64,000 bases of DNA, from NCBI GenBank assembly GCA_034007295.1, contig JAVERC010000014.1, positions 1 to 64,000 of the forward strand, read 5' to 3'. Positions 1 to 9,282 of the stretch are shown here, piece by piece; position 1 is the stretch's first letter, and every line of letters starts with the position of its first letter. The notes beneath the pieces were generated by a model. The model was not told the DNA's origin. It ran no database searches and was given only the letters and a program-made list of their open reading frames with translations. The DNA is from JACKCP01 sp034007295 (GTDB lineage: Bacteria; Desulfobacterota; Desulfobacteria; Desulfobacterales; JACKCP01). Made by a program: the position numbers and the translations under genes.

Positions 1-305
1 TCATTCGATATTTCCAAAGAGAGCATGAGTTCGTATGAGTCATTGTCTGAAACTATTTGATTTTGTTTTTCAGTATAGCTTCCATCCCATTCGTGGCATG
101 AATTATGGCATGTTAAAACCATCCATAGATTATACATCCTGCTTTGGCTGTCATCCCATAACATATCAAGTTCGTTTTCAAAATCAAGAATTGTTCCAGC
201 AGGATCCCATCCGTTATTTTTTGCAAATTCAAGTGCGTTGATCCATTGTTCTTCTGAAAGGCAGAATTTTTCTTTTGATATAAGTGATTCTAAATGATAA
301 TTCAT
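1..305 (-). CDS. Hypothetical protein, 3' end cut by window edge
   Basis: An open frame runs leftwards from an ATG at 305 to the window edge with no stop, giving at least 101 residues that start MNYHLESLISKEKFCLSEEQ. An AGGAA lies about 13 bases before the ATG, which is a loose ribosome binding site. The protein is acidic and rich in Trp (EEQWINALEFA, NGWDPAGTILDF, NLWMVLTCH), with no membrane segment or signal peptide. I do not recognise the family. Its 5' end faces the MFS gene, 34 bases away, so the two are divergent. It looks like a real gene rather than the antisense frame, because its start, composition and spacing fit the neighbouring genes. Confidence 0.55.
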   Translation of the reverse strand, partial: MNYHLESLISKEKFCLSEEQWINALEFAKNNGWDPAGTILDFENELDMLWDDSQSRMYNLWMVLTCHNSCHEWDGSYTEKQNQIVSDNDSYELMLSLEISN

Positions 306-339
306 TTTTTATTTAATTCCTGAAAAGAAGTTTTAAAGC

Positions 340-1491
340 ATGATCAATAACAAAAATAAATTAAATATATCTGTCCAGTATTTTATATATTTTTCAATAT
401 TAGGGGTTTTTCTTCCATATTTCAATCTGTACTGTCATAAAATTGGTTTTTCAGGATTTGAGATAGGGGCAATATCATCTCTTAAAACTTTTTCTACAAT
501 AATATTTCCTTTGTTATGGGGTTTTTTTGCAGATAAATTTTCTATAAGAAAAAAAATATTTATAATTGTCAATTTAATGTCTTCTATTTTTTGGGGGCTG
601 TTTATTTTTACAACTGATTATTATTTTATGATGGTTGTAATGTTTTTTTATTCACTTTTTCATGCACCAATTGTTTCTTTTCTTGAAACTTTTACAGTAG
701 AAATTTTGGGAAAGGATAAGAATAATTATGGTAAAATAAGACTTTGGGGCTCCATTGGTTTTGTTATTTCTGTTTTTTCTACCGGCTATATTTCAGATAA
801 AATTGGAATTTTTTCGGTTGTTTATATGATATTTTCAGGTTCTTTAATTCATTTTTTTCTATCTTTTAAAATACCTGAAACTGAAAAGGAAAAAAAACAA
901 ATAAATTCTTTTGATTTTTCCTTTATTTTAAAGCCTCAGACTGTTTTATTTCTTCTGGCCTCAGTTTTAATGCTTGGAAGCCATGCCCCATATTATGCTT
1001 TTTTTTCAATTTATCTTTCAGATTTAGGTCTTCAAAATACATTTATAGGCATTTCATGGGCTATTGCAGTTTTTGCCGAAATAACAATGATGCATCAGTC
1101 TGGTTTTATTTTTAAAAAAATTAGCCCTGGGAAAGTTCTTGTTTTTTCAATGTTTGCTGCAAGTTTAAGATGGTTTGTTCTTTTTTATTTCCAAAGCAGT
1201 TTAATAATTCTTTTATCTCAGATTTTGCATTGTTTTTCCTATGCAACTTTTCATATGGCATCGATTCTATATATTGATGAATTAACGCCTGAAGGGAGAA
1301 AAACAACCGGCCAGGCTTTGAACAATGCTCTTACATATGGTCTCGGGCTTATGGCCGGTAATCTTTTGAGTGGATATTTTTATGATTCTGCAGGCGGACA
1401 AATTTTGTTTTTATCAGCTTTAATCACTTCTTTTTCAGGTGGCTTAATAATGTTGTTTTCAATAGTTTTTAAACAAGATCAGACTTCTTAA
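340..1491 (+). CDS. MFS transporter, HcaT/nucleoside-H+ symporter-like
   Basis: A 383-residue polytopic inner-membrane protein with about 12 hydrophobic segments in two halves. The N-terminus (ISVQYFIYFSILGVFLPYFN) and the loop FADKFSIRKK after the second segment are the usual features of the MFS_1_like / phenylpropionate-permease branch of the major facilitator superfamily. An acidic-basic central loop around residue 180 (PETEKEKKQ) separates the halves. The substrate cannot be told from sequence. The 3' end overlaps the convergent pyrE gene by 23 bp, so there is no terminator between the two and their transcripts must overlap. Confidence 0.8.
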   Translation: MINNKNKLNISVQYFIYFSILGVFLPYFNLYCHKIGFSGFEIGAISSLKTFSTIIFPLLWGFFADKFSIRKKIFIIVNLMSSIFWGLFIFTTDYYFMMVVMFFYSLFHAPIVSFLETFTVEILGKDKNNYGKIRLWGSIGFVISVFSTGYISDKIGIFSVVYMIFSGSLIHFFLSFKIPETEKEKKQINSFDFSFILKPQTVLFLLASVLMLGSHAPYYAFFSIYLSDLGLQNTFIGISWAIAVFAEITMMHQSGFIFKKISPGKVLVFSMFAASLRWFVLFYFQSSLIILLSQILHCFSYATFHMASILYIDELTPEGRKTTGQALNNALTYGLGLMAGNLLSGYFYDSAGGQILFLSALITSFSGGLIMLFSIVFKQDQTS

Positions 1492-2008
1492 TAATGCTTC
1501 TTGCTAGTGGAACATGGTTTAAAATATTTTCAATTCCGCCTTCTTCTCTGTCAACAAGAATTATTGCACCTATAACTTCAAGCCCTTCTGATTTTGCCCG
1601 TTCTATGGCTTTTATGGTTGAGCCCCCTGTTGTAGCAACATCATCAATAATTGCGACTCTTTCACCTTTTTTTAAGTCTCCTTCTATCCATTTGCTTATT
1701 CCATGATCTTTTTTTTCTTTTCTTATGGAAAAGGCCTTGAAAGGTTTTTTTGAATAGTATGAGGCAAATGAGGCTGCAACTGAAACTGGGTCTGCACCAA
1801 AAGTAAGGCCGCCAACAGCATCAATTTTAAGATCTAGCACTTCGTTTAAAACAAGATTTCCTATAAGATAAAGACCTTCAGGACGAAGTACTGTGGGCTT
1901 ACAATTTACATAAAATTTGCTTTTTTTACCTGATGCAAGAGTAAAGTCTTCAGTCTCTGAATATTTGACCGAATATTTTTTTAAAAGTTCAATAAGTTGA
2001 TTTTTCAT
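1469..2008 (-). CDS. pyrE: Orotate phosphoribosyltransferase
   Basis: Transfers the phosphoribosyl group of PRPP to orotate, giving OMP in pyrimidine synthesis. The 179-residue length is normal for the family. The PRPP-binding loop VAIIDDVATTGGS is at residues 118-130, and the flexible catalytic loop region is represented by RKEKKDHGISKWIEG at about 96-110. The N-terminal FTLASGKKSKFYVNCKP is the characteristic opening of bacterial PyrE. The gene stands alone on the minus strand, tail-to-tail with the MFS gene. No other pyrimidine gene is nearby. Confidence 0.95.
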   Translation of the reverse strand: MKNQLIELLKKYSVKYSETEDFTLASGKKSKFYVNCKPTVLRPEGLYLIGNLVLNEVLDLKIDAVGGLTFGADPVSVAASFASYYSKKPFKAFSIRKEKKDHGISKWIEGDLKKGERVAIIDDVATTGGSTIKAIERAKSEGLEVIGAIILVDREEGGIENILNHVPLARSIIKKSDLV

Positions 2009-2463
2009 TGATTTTCCCTGCTTTTTCAGACAATTTATATAAAAAGTTTAAATTTAATTAACTAGTTTTTATAATAAACAGATTAAATTATTAAAATAAA
2101 TTACAGACCTCTGCTGGTTTAGGAAGAAGCGTTTTCGGGTAATCAGCAGAGGCCTGAGTGAAAAAAACCATGAGCCCTTCCCACTTTGGAATGACTATCA
2201 GAAACACAGGACTATGACAACGGGAAAAAACGTGGTAATTATATTGGACTTGAATTAAGCGGTTTTTTAACTTGTCGCATAAAACAAACGCATTCAATAT
2301 GTCTGATTCAATTTAAAGCAGCAGAGTCTGTAAAATTTTAAATCCTGAAAGGTTTCGTATTTTTAGATAGAAATTAATCATAATTTTTTTTAATTTAAAA
2401 AATATGCAGCACTCAGTTTAGACAGGATTATTATAAGAAGTTTTAATAAGCCCGGAGGTTAAG
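2009..2463. other. 455-bp intergenic region with an imperfect inverted repeat
   Basis: Lies between the start of pyrE and the start of ftsE. The only clear structure is an inverted repeat, CCTCTGCTG at 2108-2116 and CAGCAGAGG at 2144-2152, extended by CAG/CTG beyond a mismatch. The part from about 2100 to 2340 looks less AT-rich than its surroundings and may be a decayed repeat or gene remnant. A 68-codon minus-strand frame here (2091-2297) has no recognisable similarity and I do not call it a gene. The last 60 bases hold the ftsE leader. Confidence 0.4.
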
Positions 2464-3147
2464 TTGAGTATTTCAGAGTCCCAGCCAATAGTCAGAATGT
2501 TCAATATTTATAAAAGATATGAGCAGATGCCAGCCCTTTCCGATATTTCCATTGATATAAATCAGGGAGAACTGATTTTTATAACGGGGCCAAGCGGTGC
2601 TGGAAAGACTACTCTTTTAAAACTTCTTTATATGGCAGAAACAGCTACAGCAGGTCAGCTTTTAATTGGAGGAGTTAATTTATCAAGGATAAAGCTGTCA
2701 GGGCTTTATCAGCTCAGAAGAAAATTTGGTATAATATTTCAGGATTTCAAGCTCATTCCGTCCATGACTGTTTTTGAAAATGTGGCTATAGTTCTTGAGG
2801 CTTCAGGTGAAAAAAAGAAAATTATTGAGAAAAAAGTTTCAAAGGTTTTAAGAACCGTTGGAATTGAGGATAAAAAGAACCTTTACCCTCCAAGCCTTTC
2901 AGGCGGTGAGCAGCAAAGGGCGGCTGTTGCAAGAGCTGTTATAGGAGAGCCGGACATTATAATTGCAGATGAGCCAACAGGAAGTCTTGATCCTGAATCT
3001 GCAAAAATTATTATGGATTTATTAAGAGAGTTTAATGAAAAAGGAACAACCCTGATTATTGCAACTCACAGTCAGGAACTAATCAGGCAGAATAGGGGAA
3101 GGGTAATAAGACTTAAAAAAGGACAACTTGTGGAAGATTTGCTATGA
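2464..3147 (+). CDS. ftsE: Cell-division ABC ATPase FtsE
   Basis: ATPase of the FtsEX complex, which couples divisome state to activation of septal peptidoglycan hydrolases. In the 227 residues the Walker A GPSGAGKTT is at 42-50, the ABC signature LSGGEQQRAAVARAV is near 145, and Walker B IIIADEPTG is near 165. A TTG start is chosen because GGAGG at 2454-2458 stands 5 bases before it; the next in-frame ATG (residue 12) has no comparable site. The stop overlaps the start of ftsX by four bases (ATGA), showing translational coupling. It is the first gene of the ftsE-ftsX-envC-ctp operon. Confidence 0.95.
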   Translation: MSISESQPIVRMFNIYKRYEQMPALSDISIDINQGELIFITGPSGAGKTTLLKLLYMAETATAGQLLIGGVNLSRIKLSGLYQLRRKFGIIFQDFKLIPSMTVFENVAIVLEASGEKKKIIEKKVSKVLRTVGIEDKKNLYPPSLSGGEQQRAAVARAVIGEPDIIIADEPTGSLDPESAKIIMDLLREFNEKGTTLIIATHSQELIRQNRGRVIRLKKGQLVEDLL

Positions 3148-4034
3148 TTATTAATTCTTCAAATTTTAAAAGATCTTTAAATGATATAAAAAACAATAAA
3201 TTTCTTCATGCTGTAACTTTTATTACCATCATGCTTTCCATTTTAATTGTAGGCACTTTTGTTCTTTTTGCTTCAAATGCAGGTGAACTTCTTGAAACCT
3301 GGAAATCGGGGATAAAAGTGATTGTCTATCTTGAGGATAATATTGCTTCTTCAGAAAAGGATCGAACCAGGCTTGAAATAAGAAATTTTGATGAAGTTGA
3401 AGATGTTTTGTTTGTGTCAGGGGAAAAAGGTCTTGAGGAACTTAAAAATCAAATGACACGGCAAAAGGCTATTTTTGAAAACCTTAAAACTAATCCTCTT
3501 CCAGATTCTCTTGAGGTATTTTTAAAAAAAGATAAAAAAGATATTAAATCTCTTGAAAATATTGCCTCAAAAATAGAAAAATTCCAGTCTGTAAGTGAAG
3601 TTGAATATGGTAAGGAATGGATAGGAAAATTTGTTAAAATTATTTCTTTTTCAAGACTTGCTGCAATTTCCATGGGAGCTGTTTTTTTTATGGTGACTGT
3701 ATTTATTGTTGCCAATACGGTCAGACTTGCTCTTTATTCTAGAAAAGAAGAGATCGAAATAATGAAACTTGTTGGTGCAGATGACAGGTTTATTAGATCT
3801 CCGTTTTATATCCAGGGTATTTTACATGGTTTTACTGGAGGAACAGGAGGACTGTTAGTACTTTTTATACTTTTTTTTATTTTTTCCTCTAATATAAGCC
3901 ATGATTTTTCATCTTTTATAATAAAAATAAAATTTATTTCTTTTAAAACTCTTTTATCAATTTTGTTTTGTTCTACTCTTGTCGGGTGGCTTGGATGCTA
4001 TATTTCGCTAAAGCAATTTTTAAGAAACACTTAA
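3144..4034 (+). CDS. ftsX: Cell-division permease-like protein FtsX
   Basis: Membrane partner of FtsE. The 296 residues show the family layout: a first membrane segment at about 20-45, a periplasmic domain of about 120 residues containing the DxLEVFLKKDKKD-type region, then three further segments near 172-194, 228-248 and 268-288. The cytoplasmic segment RKEEIEIMKLVGADDRFIR before the third membrane helix is typical of FtsX and is the FtsE contact region in the family. It overlaps ftsE at its start and the next gene at its end, so the three products are likely made together. Confidence 0.93.
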   Translation: MIINSSNFKRSLNDIKNNKFLHAVTFITIMLSILIVGTFVLFASNAGELLETWKSGIKVIVYLEDNIASSEKDRTRLEIRNFDEVEDVLFVSGEKGLEELKNQMTRQKAIFENLKTNPLPDSLEVFLKKDKKDIKSLENIASKIEKFQSVSEVEYGKEWIGKFVKIISFSRLAAISMGAVFFMVTVFIVANTVRLALYSRKEEIEIMKLVGADDRFIRSPFYIQGILHGFTGGTGGLLVLFILFFIFSSNISHDFSSFIIKIKFISFKTLLSILFCSTLVGWLGCYISLKQFLRNT

Positions 4035-5386
4035 CAACATTTTTTTTTGCGGCTTTGTTTTTTGTTTTTTTAAGCTCTGAGGCTTATTGTGCAAAAGCTG
4101 TTGTTAGTTCTTCAAAATTAAACATGAGGGAAGGTTCTTTATTTGGAGCACCTGTCACAGGTGTTCTTTCAAAAGGAGATGTGCTTGAAATTATTGGCAA
4201 AACTGATGGTAAATGGCTTAAAGTTAATTTTAATGGCAAAATTGGGTATGTAAGAAACAGGCCAGTGTATGTAAAAATAATTTACGACAAGAAAGAGGAT
4301 ATTCAAAATTTTTCCTTTGAAAAGCAAAAGGTAATTATTGAAAAAAAAATAAATAAAGAAAAAAAAATTCTTAAAGAATACAGGGAAAAATCCAAAACAA
4401 TACTTACAGGTCTTGATGAAATTGACAAAGCAGTAAATAATGCCGAAAATAAACTTGCAGCAGTAAAAAAAGACTATATAGACATTACAGATAAAATCAG
4501 GGAACAAAAAGGAAAAATAAAAGAAGTTGAAAAAGAAATTGAGTCCTTGCAGCCTTTTGTTGATAAAAGAATAGTTTCTTTGTACAAGCTTTCCCGTGTA
4601 GGTCAAATGAATCTTTTGTTTTCAGCAGATTCTGTTGTAGATTTTATAAAAAGGCAAAAAGCCTTGGAAAAAATAATTTCTTCGGATTTATCCCTTATAG
4701 GAAAGTATTCATATTACCGTAAAGAATATAGCGATCTTAAAAAAAATCTTGAAAACGAACAGGATAAATTAAACGAACTCTCCGAAAAAATTGCAAAATA
4801 TCTAAGAATAAAGGAAAGTGAAAAGGAAAAGAAAAAGGCACTTTTAAAGGAAATCAGAGAAAAGGAATCTGTGAAGATTTCTATAATTTCTTCTCTTGAG
4901 GAAGCTGCCTCAAATCTAAATGAAAGACTTAAACTTATAGAAGAAAAAAAGGCTGAAGAAAAAAAGTTCTCTGAATTAAGAACTTTTGATTCTTATAAAG
5001 GACTTTTGAATTATCCTGTCAAGGGAGAGGTAATATCAAGGTTTGGAAAAGGACGGAGTGAAGATGGAGGGGTGTATGCCTATAAAAGCGGAATCGGGCT
5101 GAAAGCTGATATTGGAGAACCTGTTCGGGCAGTATTTTCCGGAACAGTAGTTTTTTCAGACTGGTTTAAAGGATATGGAAATATGCTGATAATTGATCAT
5201 GGAAATAGTTTTTATAGTATTTATGCTCATGTTCAGGAATATTTTAAGCAAAAAGGGGATAGTATAAGAAAAGATGAGGTTATTGCAACTATTGGTGAAA
5301 CAGGTTCTATGAGCGGCCCTGTTCTTCATTTTGAGATAAGGCACCATGGGAATCCTCTTGATCCTCTGAGCTGGATAAAAAAATAA
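3995..5386 (+). CDS. EnvC-like murein hydrolase activator: SH3, coiled coil, degenerate M23 domain
   Basis: A 463-residue exported protein. Order of parts: signal peptide (residues 1 to about 33, ending SSEAYCA), bacterial SH3 domain at about 35-90 (SKLNMREG, GKWLKVNFNGKIGYV), long Lys/Glu-rich coiled coil at about 105-330, and a C-terminal LytM/M23 domain at about 345-460. In the M23 domain the first zinc-binding motif (normally HxGxD) reads KSGIG, and the normal HxH reads VLH, so the zinc site is lost; the intermediate YAH is kept. E. coli EnvC is likewise non-catalytic and activates amidases under FtsEX control, and the operon position supports that role. The ATG at 3995 is preferred because it gives a proper signal peptide; an upstream start at 3968 lies deeper within ftsX. 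Unlike E. coli EnvC it carries an SH3 domain. Confidence 0.85.
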   Translation: MLYFAKAIFKKHLTTFFFAALFFVFLSSEAYCAKAVVSSSKLNMREGSLFGAPVTGVLSKGDVLEIIGKTDGKWLKVNFNGKIGYVRNRPVYVKIIYDKKEDIQNFSFEKQKVIIEKKINKEKKILKEYREKSKTILTGLDEIDKAVNNAENKLAAVKKDYIDITDKIREQKGKIKEVEKEIESLQPFVDKRIVSLYKLSRVGQMNLLFSADSVVDFIKRQKALEKIISSDLSLIGKYSYYRKEYSDLKKNLENEQDKLNELSEKIAKYLRIKESEKEKKKALLKEIREKESVKISIISSLEEAASNLNERLKLIEEKKAEEKKFSELRTFDSYKGLLNYPVKGEVISRFGKGRSEDGGVYAYKSGIGLKADIGEPVRAVFSGTVVFSDWFKGYGNMLIIDHGNSFYSIYAHVQEYFKQKGDSIRKDEVIATIGETGSMSGPVLHFEIRHHGNPLDPLSWIKK

Positions 5387-5402
5387 AATTAAGGAGAATA
5401 AA

Positions 5403-6731
5403 TTGGCTTATATTAAAAAATCCTGGAAAAGTTTTTTTGTGTTTATATTTATATCAGGTGTTTTTTTGGCTGGCTCAGGCCTTTATCAAACTCTTGGTGC
5501 AAAAAGTGATGAAATTCCATATAAAGAACTGGAGGTTTTTTCAGATGTTTTAAATCTTATTCAGAATAATTATGTGGAAGACGTAGATCCTAAAACTCTT
5601 ATTGAGAACGCAATTGAAGGAATGGTAAACGGGCTTGACCCACACTCAGCCTATCTTCCGCCTGAGGCGTTTGAAGAACTCCAGGCCGATACAAAAGGCG
5701 AGTTTGGGGGGATTGGAATTGTAATTACCAAGGAAGATGACAAGATTACTGTTATTTCTCCAATTGAGGGAACTCCAGCCTATGAAGCAGGTATTGAAAC
5801 GGGCGATACAATTATTGGAGTTGATGACAAATCCACTAAAAGTATGAGCTTGTGGGAAGCTGTTAAGCTCATGAGAGGTCCTGTTGGAGAACCAGTTAAA
5901 ATTACTATTTTCAGAGAAGGTGAAAAAGAAGCTCTTGTTTTTGACCTGAAAAGGGATCTTATACCGGTTAAAAGTGTTAAGTATGCCATGCTTGATAATA
6001 AGTGTGGCTATATATTAATAACAAGCTTTAAAGAAAAAACAGCAGATGAGCTTAAAGAAGCCTATGGTGCACTTGTATCAAAAGGTGAACTTAATGGGCT
6101 TATTCTTGATTTACGTTCAAACCCAGGAGGTCTTTTAGATCAGGCTGTAAGTGTAAGTGATTTTTTTCTTAAACAGGGAGTTATAGTTTCTATTAAGGGT
6201 AGAAACAATGAGGACACAACTGATTATAATGCAAGAAATGACGGATCAGAAGGGATTTATCCAATGGTAGTTCTAGTAAACGGAGGAAGTGCCTCTGCCT
6301 CTGAAATAGTTGCTGGAGCACTTCAGGATCACAAAAGAGCTGTTATTCTTGGTACAACTTCATTTGGCAAGGGTTCTGTTCAGACTGTAAGGCCACTTAA
6401 AAACGGTTCGGCTTTAAAATATACAATCGCAAGATATTATACTCCAAATGGAAGATCTATTCAGGCTGAAGGAATAATCCCAGATATTATAACAGAGTAT
6501 GTAAAACCGGACAAAAATAAAGATGAAAAAGACACTAAAGTCTTAAAGGAAAGTGATCTTATTAATCATCTTGAATCAGAAGAAACCAAAGAAGAACCTG
6601 AAGCCAAAGATGAAGAAAATAAAGAACAAATTCACAGCAATGACCTGAAAATGGAAATTCTTGAAAGAGATAATCAGGTGCAAAATGCTTTGAATATTAT
6701 TGTAGGCTATAATCTTTTCAAGCGTGATTAA
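5403..6731 (+). CDS. ctp: C-terminal processing peptidase (S41A family)
   Basis: Periplasmic Ser-Lys protease. The 442 residues have an N-terminal membrane anchor/signal (SFFVFIFISGVFLAGS), a PDZ domain at about 90-170 containing the substrate-binding GEFGGIGI, and the S41 core. The catalytic pair is placed at Ser298 (GGSASASE) and Lys323 (FGKGSVQT), 25 residues apart as in known CTPs. The C-terminal 70 residues are very acidic and Lys/Glu-rich (EETKEEPEAKDEENKE). The TTG start is supported by AAGGAG at 5390-5395. It follows the EnvC-like gene by 16 bases, so proteolysis of a cell-wall hydrolase or its regulator is plausible but unproven. Confidence 0.93.
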   Translation: MAYIKKSWKSFFVFIFISGVFLAGSGLYQTLGAKSDEIPYKELEVFSDVLNLIQNNYVEDVDPKTLIENAIEGMVNGLDPHSAYLPPEAFEELQADTKGEFGGIGIVITKEDDKITVISPIEGTPAYEAGIETGDTIIGVDDKSTKSMSLWEAVKLMRGPVGEPVKITIFREGEKEALVFDLKRDLIPVKSVKYAMLDNKCGYILITSFKEKTADELKEAYGALVSKGELNGLILDLRSNPGGLLDQAVSVSDFFLKQGVIVSIKGRNNEDTTDYNARNDGSEGIYPMVVLVNGGSASASEIVAGALQDHKRAVILGTTSFGKGSVQTVRPLKNGSALKYTIARYYTPNGRSIQAEGIIPDIITEYVKPDKNKDEKDTKVLKESDLINHLESEETKEEPEAKDEENKEQIHSNDLKMEILERDNQVQNALNIIVGYNLFKRD

Positions 6732-6777
6732 ACGTGTCTGATTTTTTTTGGAGTTTGCGTTTTTAGATGTAGTAATA

Positions 6778-6814
6778 AAAAACCGGTTTTAAGTTAAAAT
6801 TAAAACCGGTTTTT
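6778..6814. terminator. Bidirectional terminator between ctp and the chemoreceptor
   Basis: Perfect 15-bp arms (AAAAACCGGTTTTAA and its complement) separated by a 7-base loop, with A- and T-runs on both flanks. It can stop transcription from ctp on the plus strand and from the convergent chemoreceptor gene on the minus strand. Confidence 0.85.
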
Positions 6815-6831
6815 ATATTAGATTTTTAAAA

Positions 6832-9054
6832 TTATGATATTTTAAATTTTTCAACCATATTTTTAAGTTCTCCTGAAAGAGTGGAAAGTTCTTTTGAGCT
6901 CATTTCAACACTTTCCCCTGCTTTTGTAATTTTTTCAACTGCTTCATTAACATAAGATATTTCTTTTGCAATTATTTGAGAGTTATTTGCAGATTTTGTT
7001 ATTTGTGAACTTGTGTTGTCAACGCCTGATGCTGCCTTGTGAATATTTTTTGAAATTTCTGCAGTTGCAGCTGACTGTTCTTCAATAGCAGCTGAAATTG
7101 AAGATACTATGCTTTCAACCTCAGATATTACTTTGTCTATTATTCCTATATTTGTAACAGCTTCGCCAGTTGAGTTTTGAACCTCTTCAATTTTGTTTCT
7201 GATTTCAATTGTTGCCTTAGATGTTTGGGCTGCAAGTTCCTTTATTTCGGAAGCAACAACTGCAAAACCTTTTCCTGCTTCGCCAGCTCTTGCAGCTTCA
7301 ATAGTTGCATTAAGTGCAAGTAGATTTGTCTGATCTGATATATCATTGATAGTCTCTGTTATAAATCCTATGGAACTTACAAGCTCGTCAAGAACATTAA
7401 TAACAGATGTAAGATTTTGAGATTCTTGTAAGGCTGTCTGGCTTATTTCTCTTCCTTTTTCAGCATTTTGAGCTATTTCATTGATTGTTGAGCTCATCTC
7501 TTCTGCTGCTGTAGAAACTGAATTTAAATTTGAAGAAGTTTCTTCCATACTTTTAGCAGAAATTTGATTTGTATTATCCATATTATTTGCAGCCTCTGAA
7601 ACCTGAGCTGTTTTTTGGAGAGTCGATTTTGCATTTTCTGATACATTTTCTGCAGAACTAGAAATTTCTTTTGAAAAATTGGAAAGAGAAGCAGCATTTT
7701 CAGAAATCTCTTTTATCATCTGCTGAATTTTTTCTACAAAAACATTGAACCAGTAGGCAAGCTTTCCTACTTCATCCCGTGAATCGACCTCAAGCCTTTT
7801 TGTTAGATCACCCTCTCCCATTGCTATATCTTTAAGGTTGTCTGAAACAAAGACTATTCCTTTGGATATTTTTTTTGAGATAACAAACGACAACATTCCA
7901 AGCATAACAACAAGTGAAAGAATAACAATTAATGAAGTTTTTATTATTTTTTGAAAAATTATATTTACTTTTGAAAGGAAGTTTAAAAACTCTTCTTCAT
8001 AGGTAGAAGAAGCAATTACCCACCCCCATGGTTCATAAAAAGTAAGTGCTGCTATTTTGTTTTTTGATTTTTTTTCTCCTGGATTTTTCCAAGAGTATTG
8101 TAAATAAGTGGTTTTTTTACCTGATTTTAATGCTAAATCAACCATTTGAGGGATAATTGGTGTTCCATCTGAATTTTTTATTTCAGATAAATTTTTTCCT
8201 AACCCGTATTCAGGATGAATTATTGTATGATATTTCTCTGTACCTTCACATCCAAGAACAAAAGCATAACCAGAGTTTCCAACTTTTGTATTTAAGATGG
8301 CTTCTCTTAGTTCTCCAACGGATTCTTGGGGAATGCCTACATATAAAATTCCAATTATTTTATTTTCATGATTTTTTAAGGGCTTGTATGCTGTTATATA
8401 CCATTTGTCTACAACAAAGGCTCTTCCAGTAAATGTTTTTCCAGAAAGGACTGTAGATATTACAGGATTTTTATCCCCGTTTGGGTTGACTGCCGGAATA
8501 TAGGTGCCAACTGCTCTTTTTCCGTTTTGATCTTTTACATTTGTTACAACTCTAAGCATATCACCTTTTTGGTTTATTCTTTGAAAAATGGTTGCTGTAC
8601 CCCCGACCATTTTTTTTACTTTATCAACAACAATTGCTTCATTATTAAAGTCTTTTGTGTATTTTACGGGTTTGTCGCCAATATATAAAAGATTTATTTT
8701 TGCATTTGTTTTTGCATTTGTGTACTGGTTTGTGATTTCAATTGAATGGGTAGTGTCTACTGTTTTTATTCCTCCCAAATTTTTAAGCTCATTTGAAGCC
8801 ACATTAAGATCACCCATTAATTTTTCTTTTAAAAGAATATCCTGAGTTTCAATCATATTGTAAATTCCTTCGGATACAAGGCTGATTTCTTTTTTCATTT
8901 TTTCTGTTAAAAGTTTTTTAATTTCCACTGTGTTTGAATTAACAATAAAATTTATTATAATAATTATAATTAATCCAAGAATAATAGGCCCGCTTGTTCC
9001 AAGAAAAAGGATTTTGTTTTTTAAATTTATATTTGGTTGTAAATTGAGCTTCAT
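6832..9054 (-). CDS. Methyl-accepting chemotaxis protein with periplasmic Cache sensor
   Basis: A 740-residue chemoreceptor. First membrane helix at about 16-38 (GPIILGLIIIIIINFIV), a large periplasmic sensor of the Cache_3-Cache_2 type up to about residue 360 (GTATIFQR, GYAFVLGCEG, YEPWGWVIASSTYEEE), a second membrane helix at about 367-391, HAMP (FVSDNLKDIAMGEGDLTKRL), then the signalling domain with the highly conserved hairpin tip DQTNLLALNATIEAARAGE. Family members of this kind bind small carboxylates or other organic ligands; the ligand here is unknown. No che genes lie nearby, so it must work with a distant chemotaxis system. Confidence 0.92.
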   Translation of the reverse strand: MKLNLQPNINLKNKILFLGTSGPIILGLIIIIIINFIVNSNTVEIKKLLTEKMKKEISLVSEGIYNMIETQDILLKEKLMGDLNVASNELKNLGGIKTVDTTHSIEITNQYTNAKTNAKINLLYIGDKPVKYTKDFNNEAIVVDKVKKMVGGTATIFQRINQKGDMLRVVTNVKDQNGKRAVGTYIPAVNPNGDKNPVISTVLSGKTFTGRAFVVDKWYITAYKPLKNHENKIIGILYVGIPQESVGELREAILNTKVGNSGYAFVLGCEGTEKYHTIIHPEYGLGKNLSEIKNSDGTPIIPQMVDLALKSGKKTTYLQYSWKNPGEKKSKNKIAALTFYEPWGWVIASSTYEEEFLNFLSKVNIIFQKIIKTSLIVILSLVVMLGMLSFVISKKISKGIVFVSDNLKDIAMGEGDLTKRLEVDSRDEVGKLAYWFNVFVEKIQQMIKEISENAASLSNFSKEISSSAENVSENAKSTLQKTAQVSEAANNMDNTNQISAKSMEETSSNLNSVSTAAEEMSSTINEIAQNAEKGREISQTALQESQNLTSVINVLDELVSSIGFITETINDISDQTNLLALNATIEAARAGEAGKGFAVVASEIKELAAQTSKATIEIRNKIEEVQNSTGEAVTNIGIIDKVISEVESIVSSISAAIEEQSAATAEISKNIHKAASGVDNTSSQITKSANNSQIIAKEISYVNEAVEKITKAGESVEMSSKELSTLSGELKNMVEKFKIS

Positions 9055-9110
9055 ATAAAATTCCCTATAACTTATGTTTAATGATTAAAAAATAAATTTT
9101 AAAATTAACG

Positions 9111-9230
9111 GATTTAAAAAAATGGCCTTAGTTTTTAGTTCAGCAACTGATTAAGTTTTTTTAAAGCATATAACATAATATATAAAAGTCTAATTTATTA
9201 AAAAAATTTTAGTGATTGGCCGAAAACTAG
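9111..9230 (+). repeat. Degenerate copy of the dispersed intergenic repeat (family 1)
   Basis: The segment 9111-9155 (…TTCAGCAACTGATTAAG) matches the right end of the family-1 repeat, and 9211-9230 (AGTGATTGGCCGAAAACTAG) matches its left end, in the order expected if a fragment of one unit is followed by the start of another. The intervening AT-rich 55 bases are not repeat-like. Confidence 0.6.
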
Positions 9231-9282
9231 TTTAAAGTCATAATAAAATTATTGTTTTTAAGTTTTTGATTTGAAAAGGAAG

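Noticed and set aside
35..241. Plus-strand 68-codon frame at the left edge
   Set aside because: Antisense to the better-supported partial minus-strand gene 1-305, which has a start, loose ribosome site and protein-like composition.
2091..2297. 68-codon minus-strand frame as a small gene
   Set aside because: No ribosome binding site, no family resemblance, and the frame crosses an inverted repeat.
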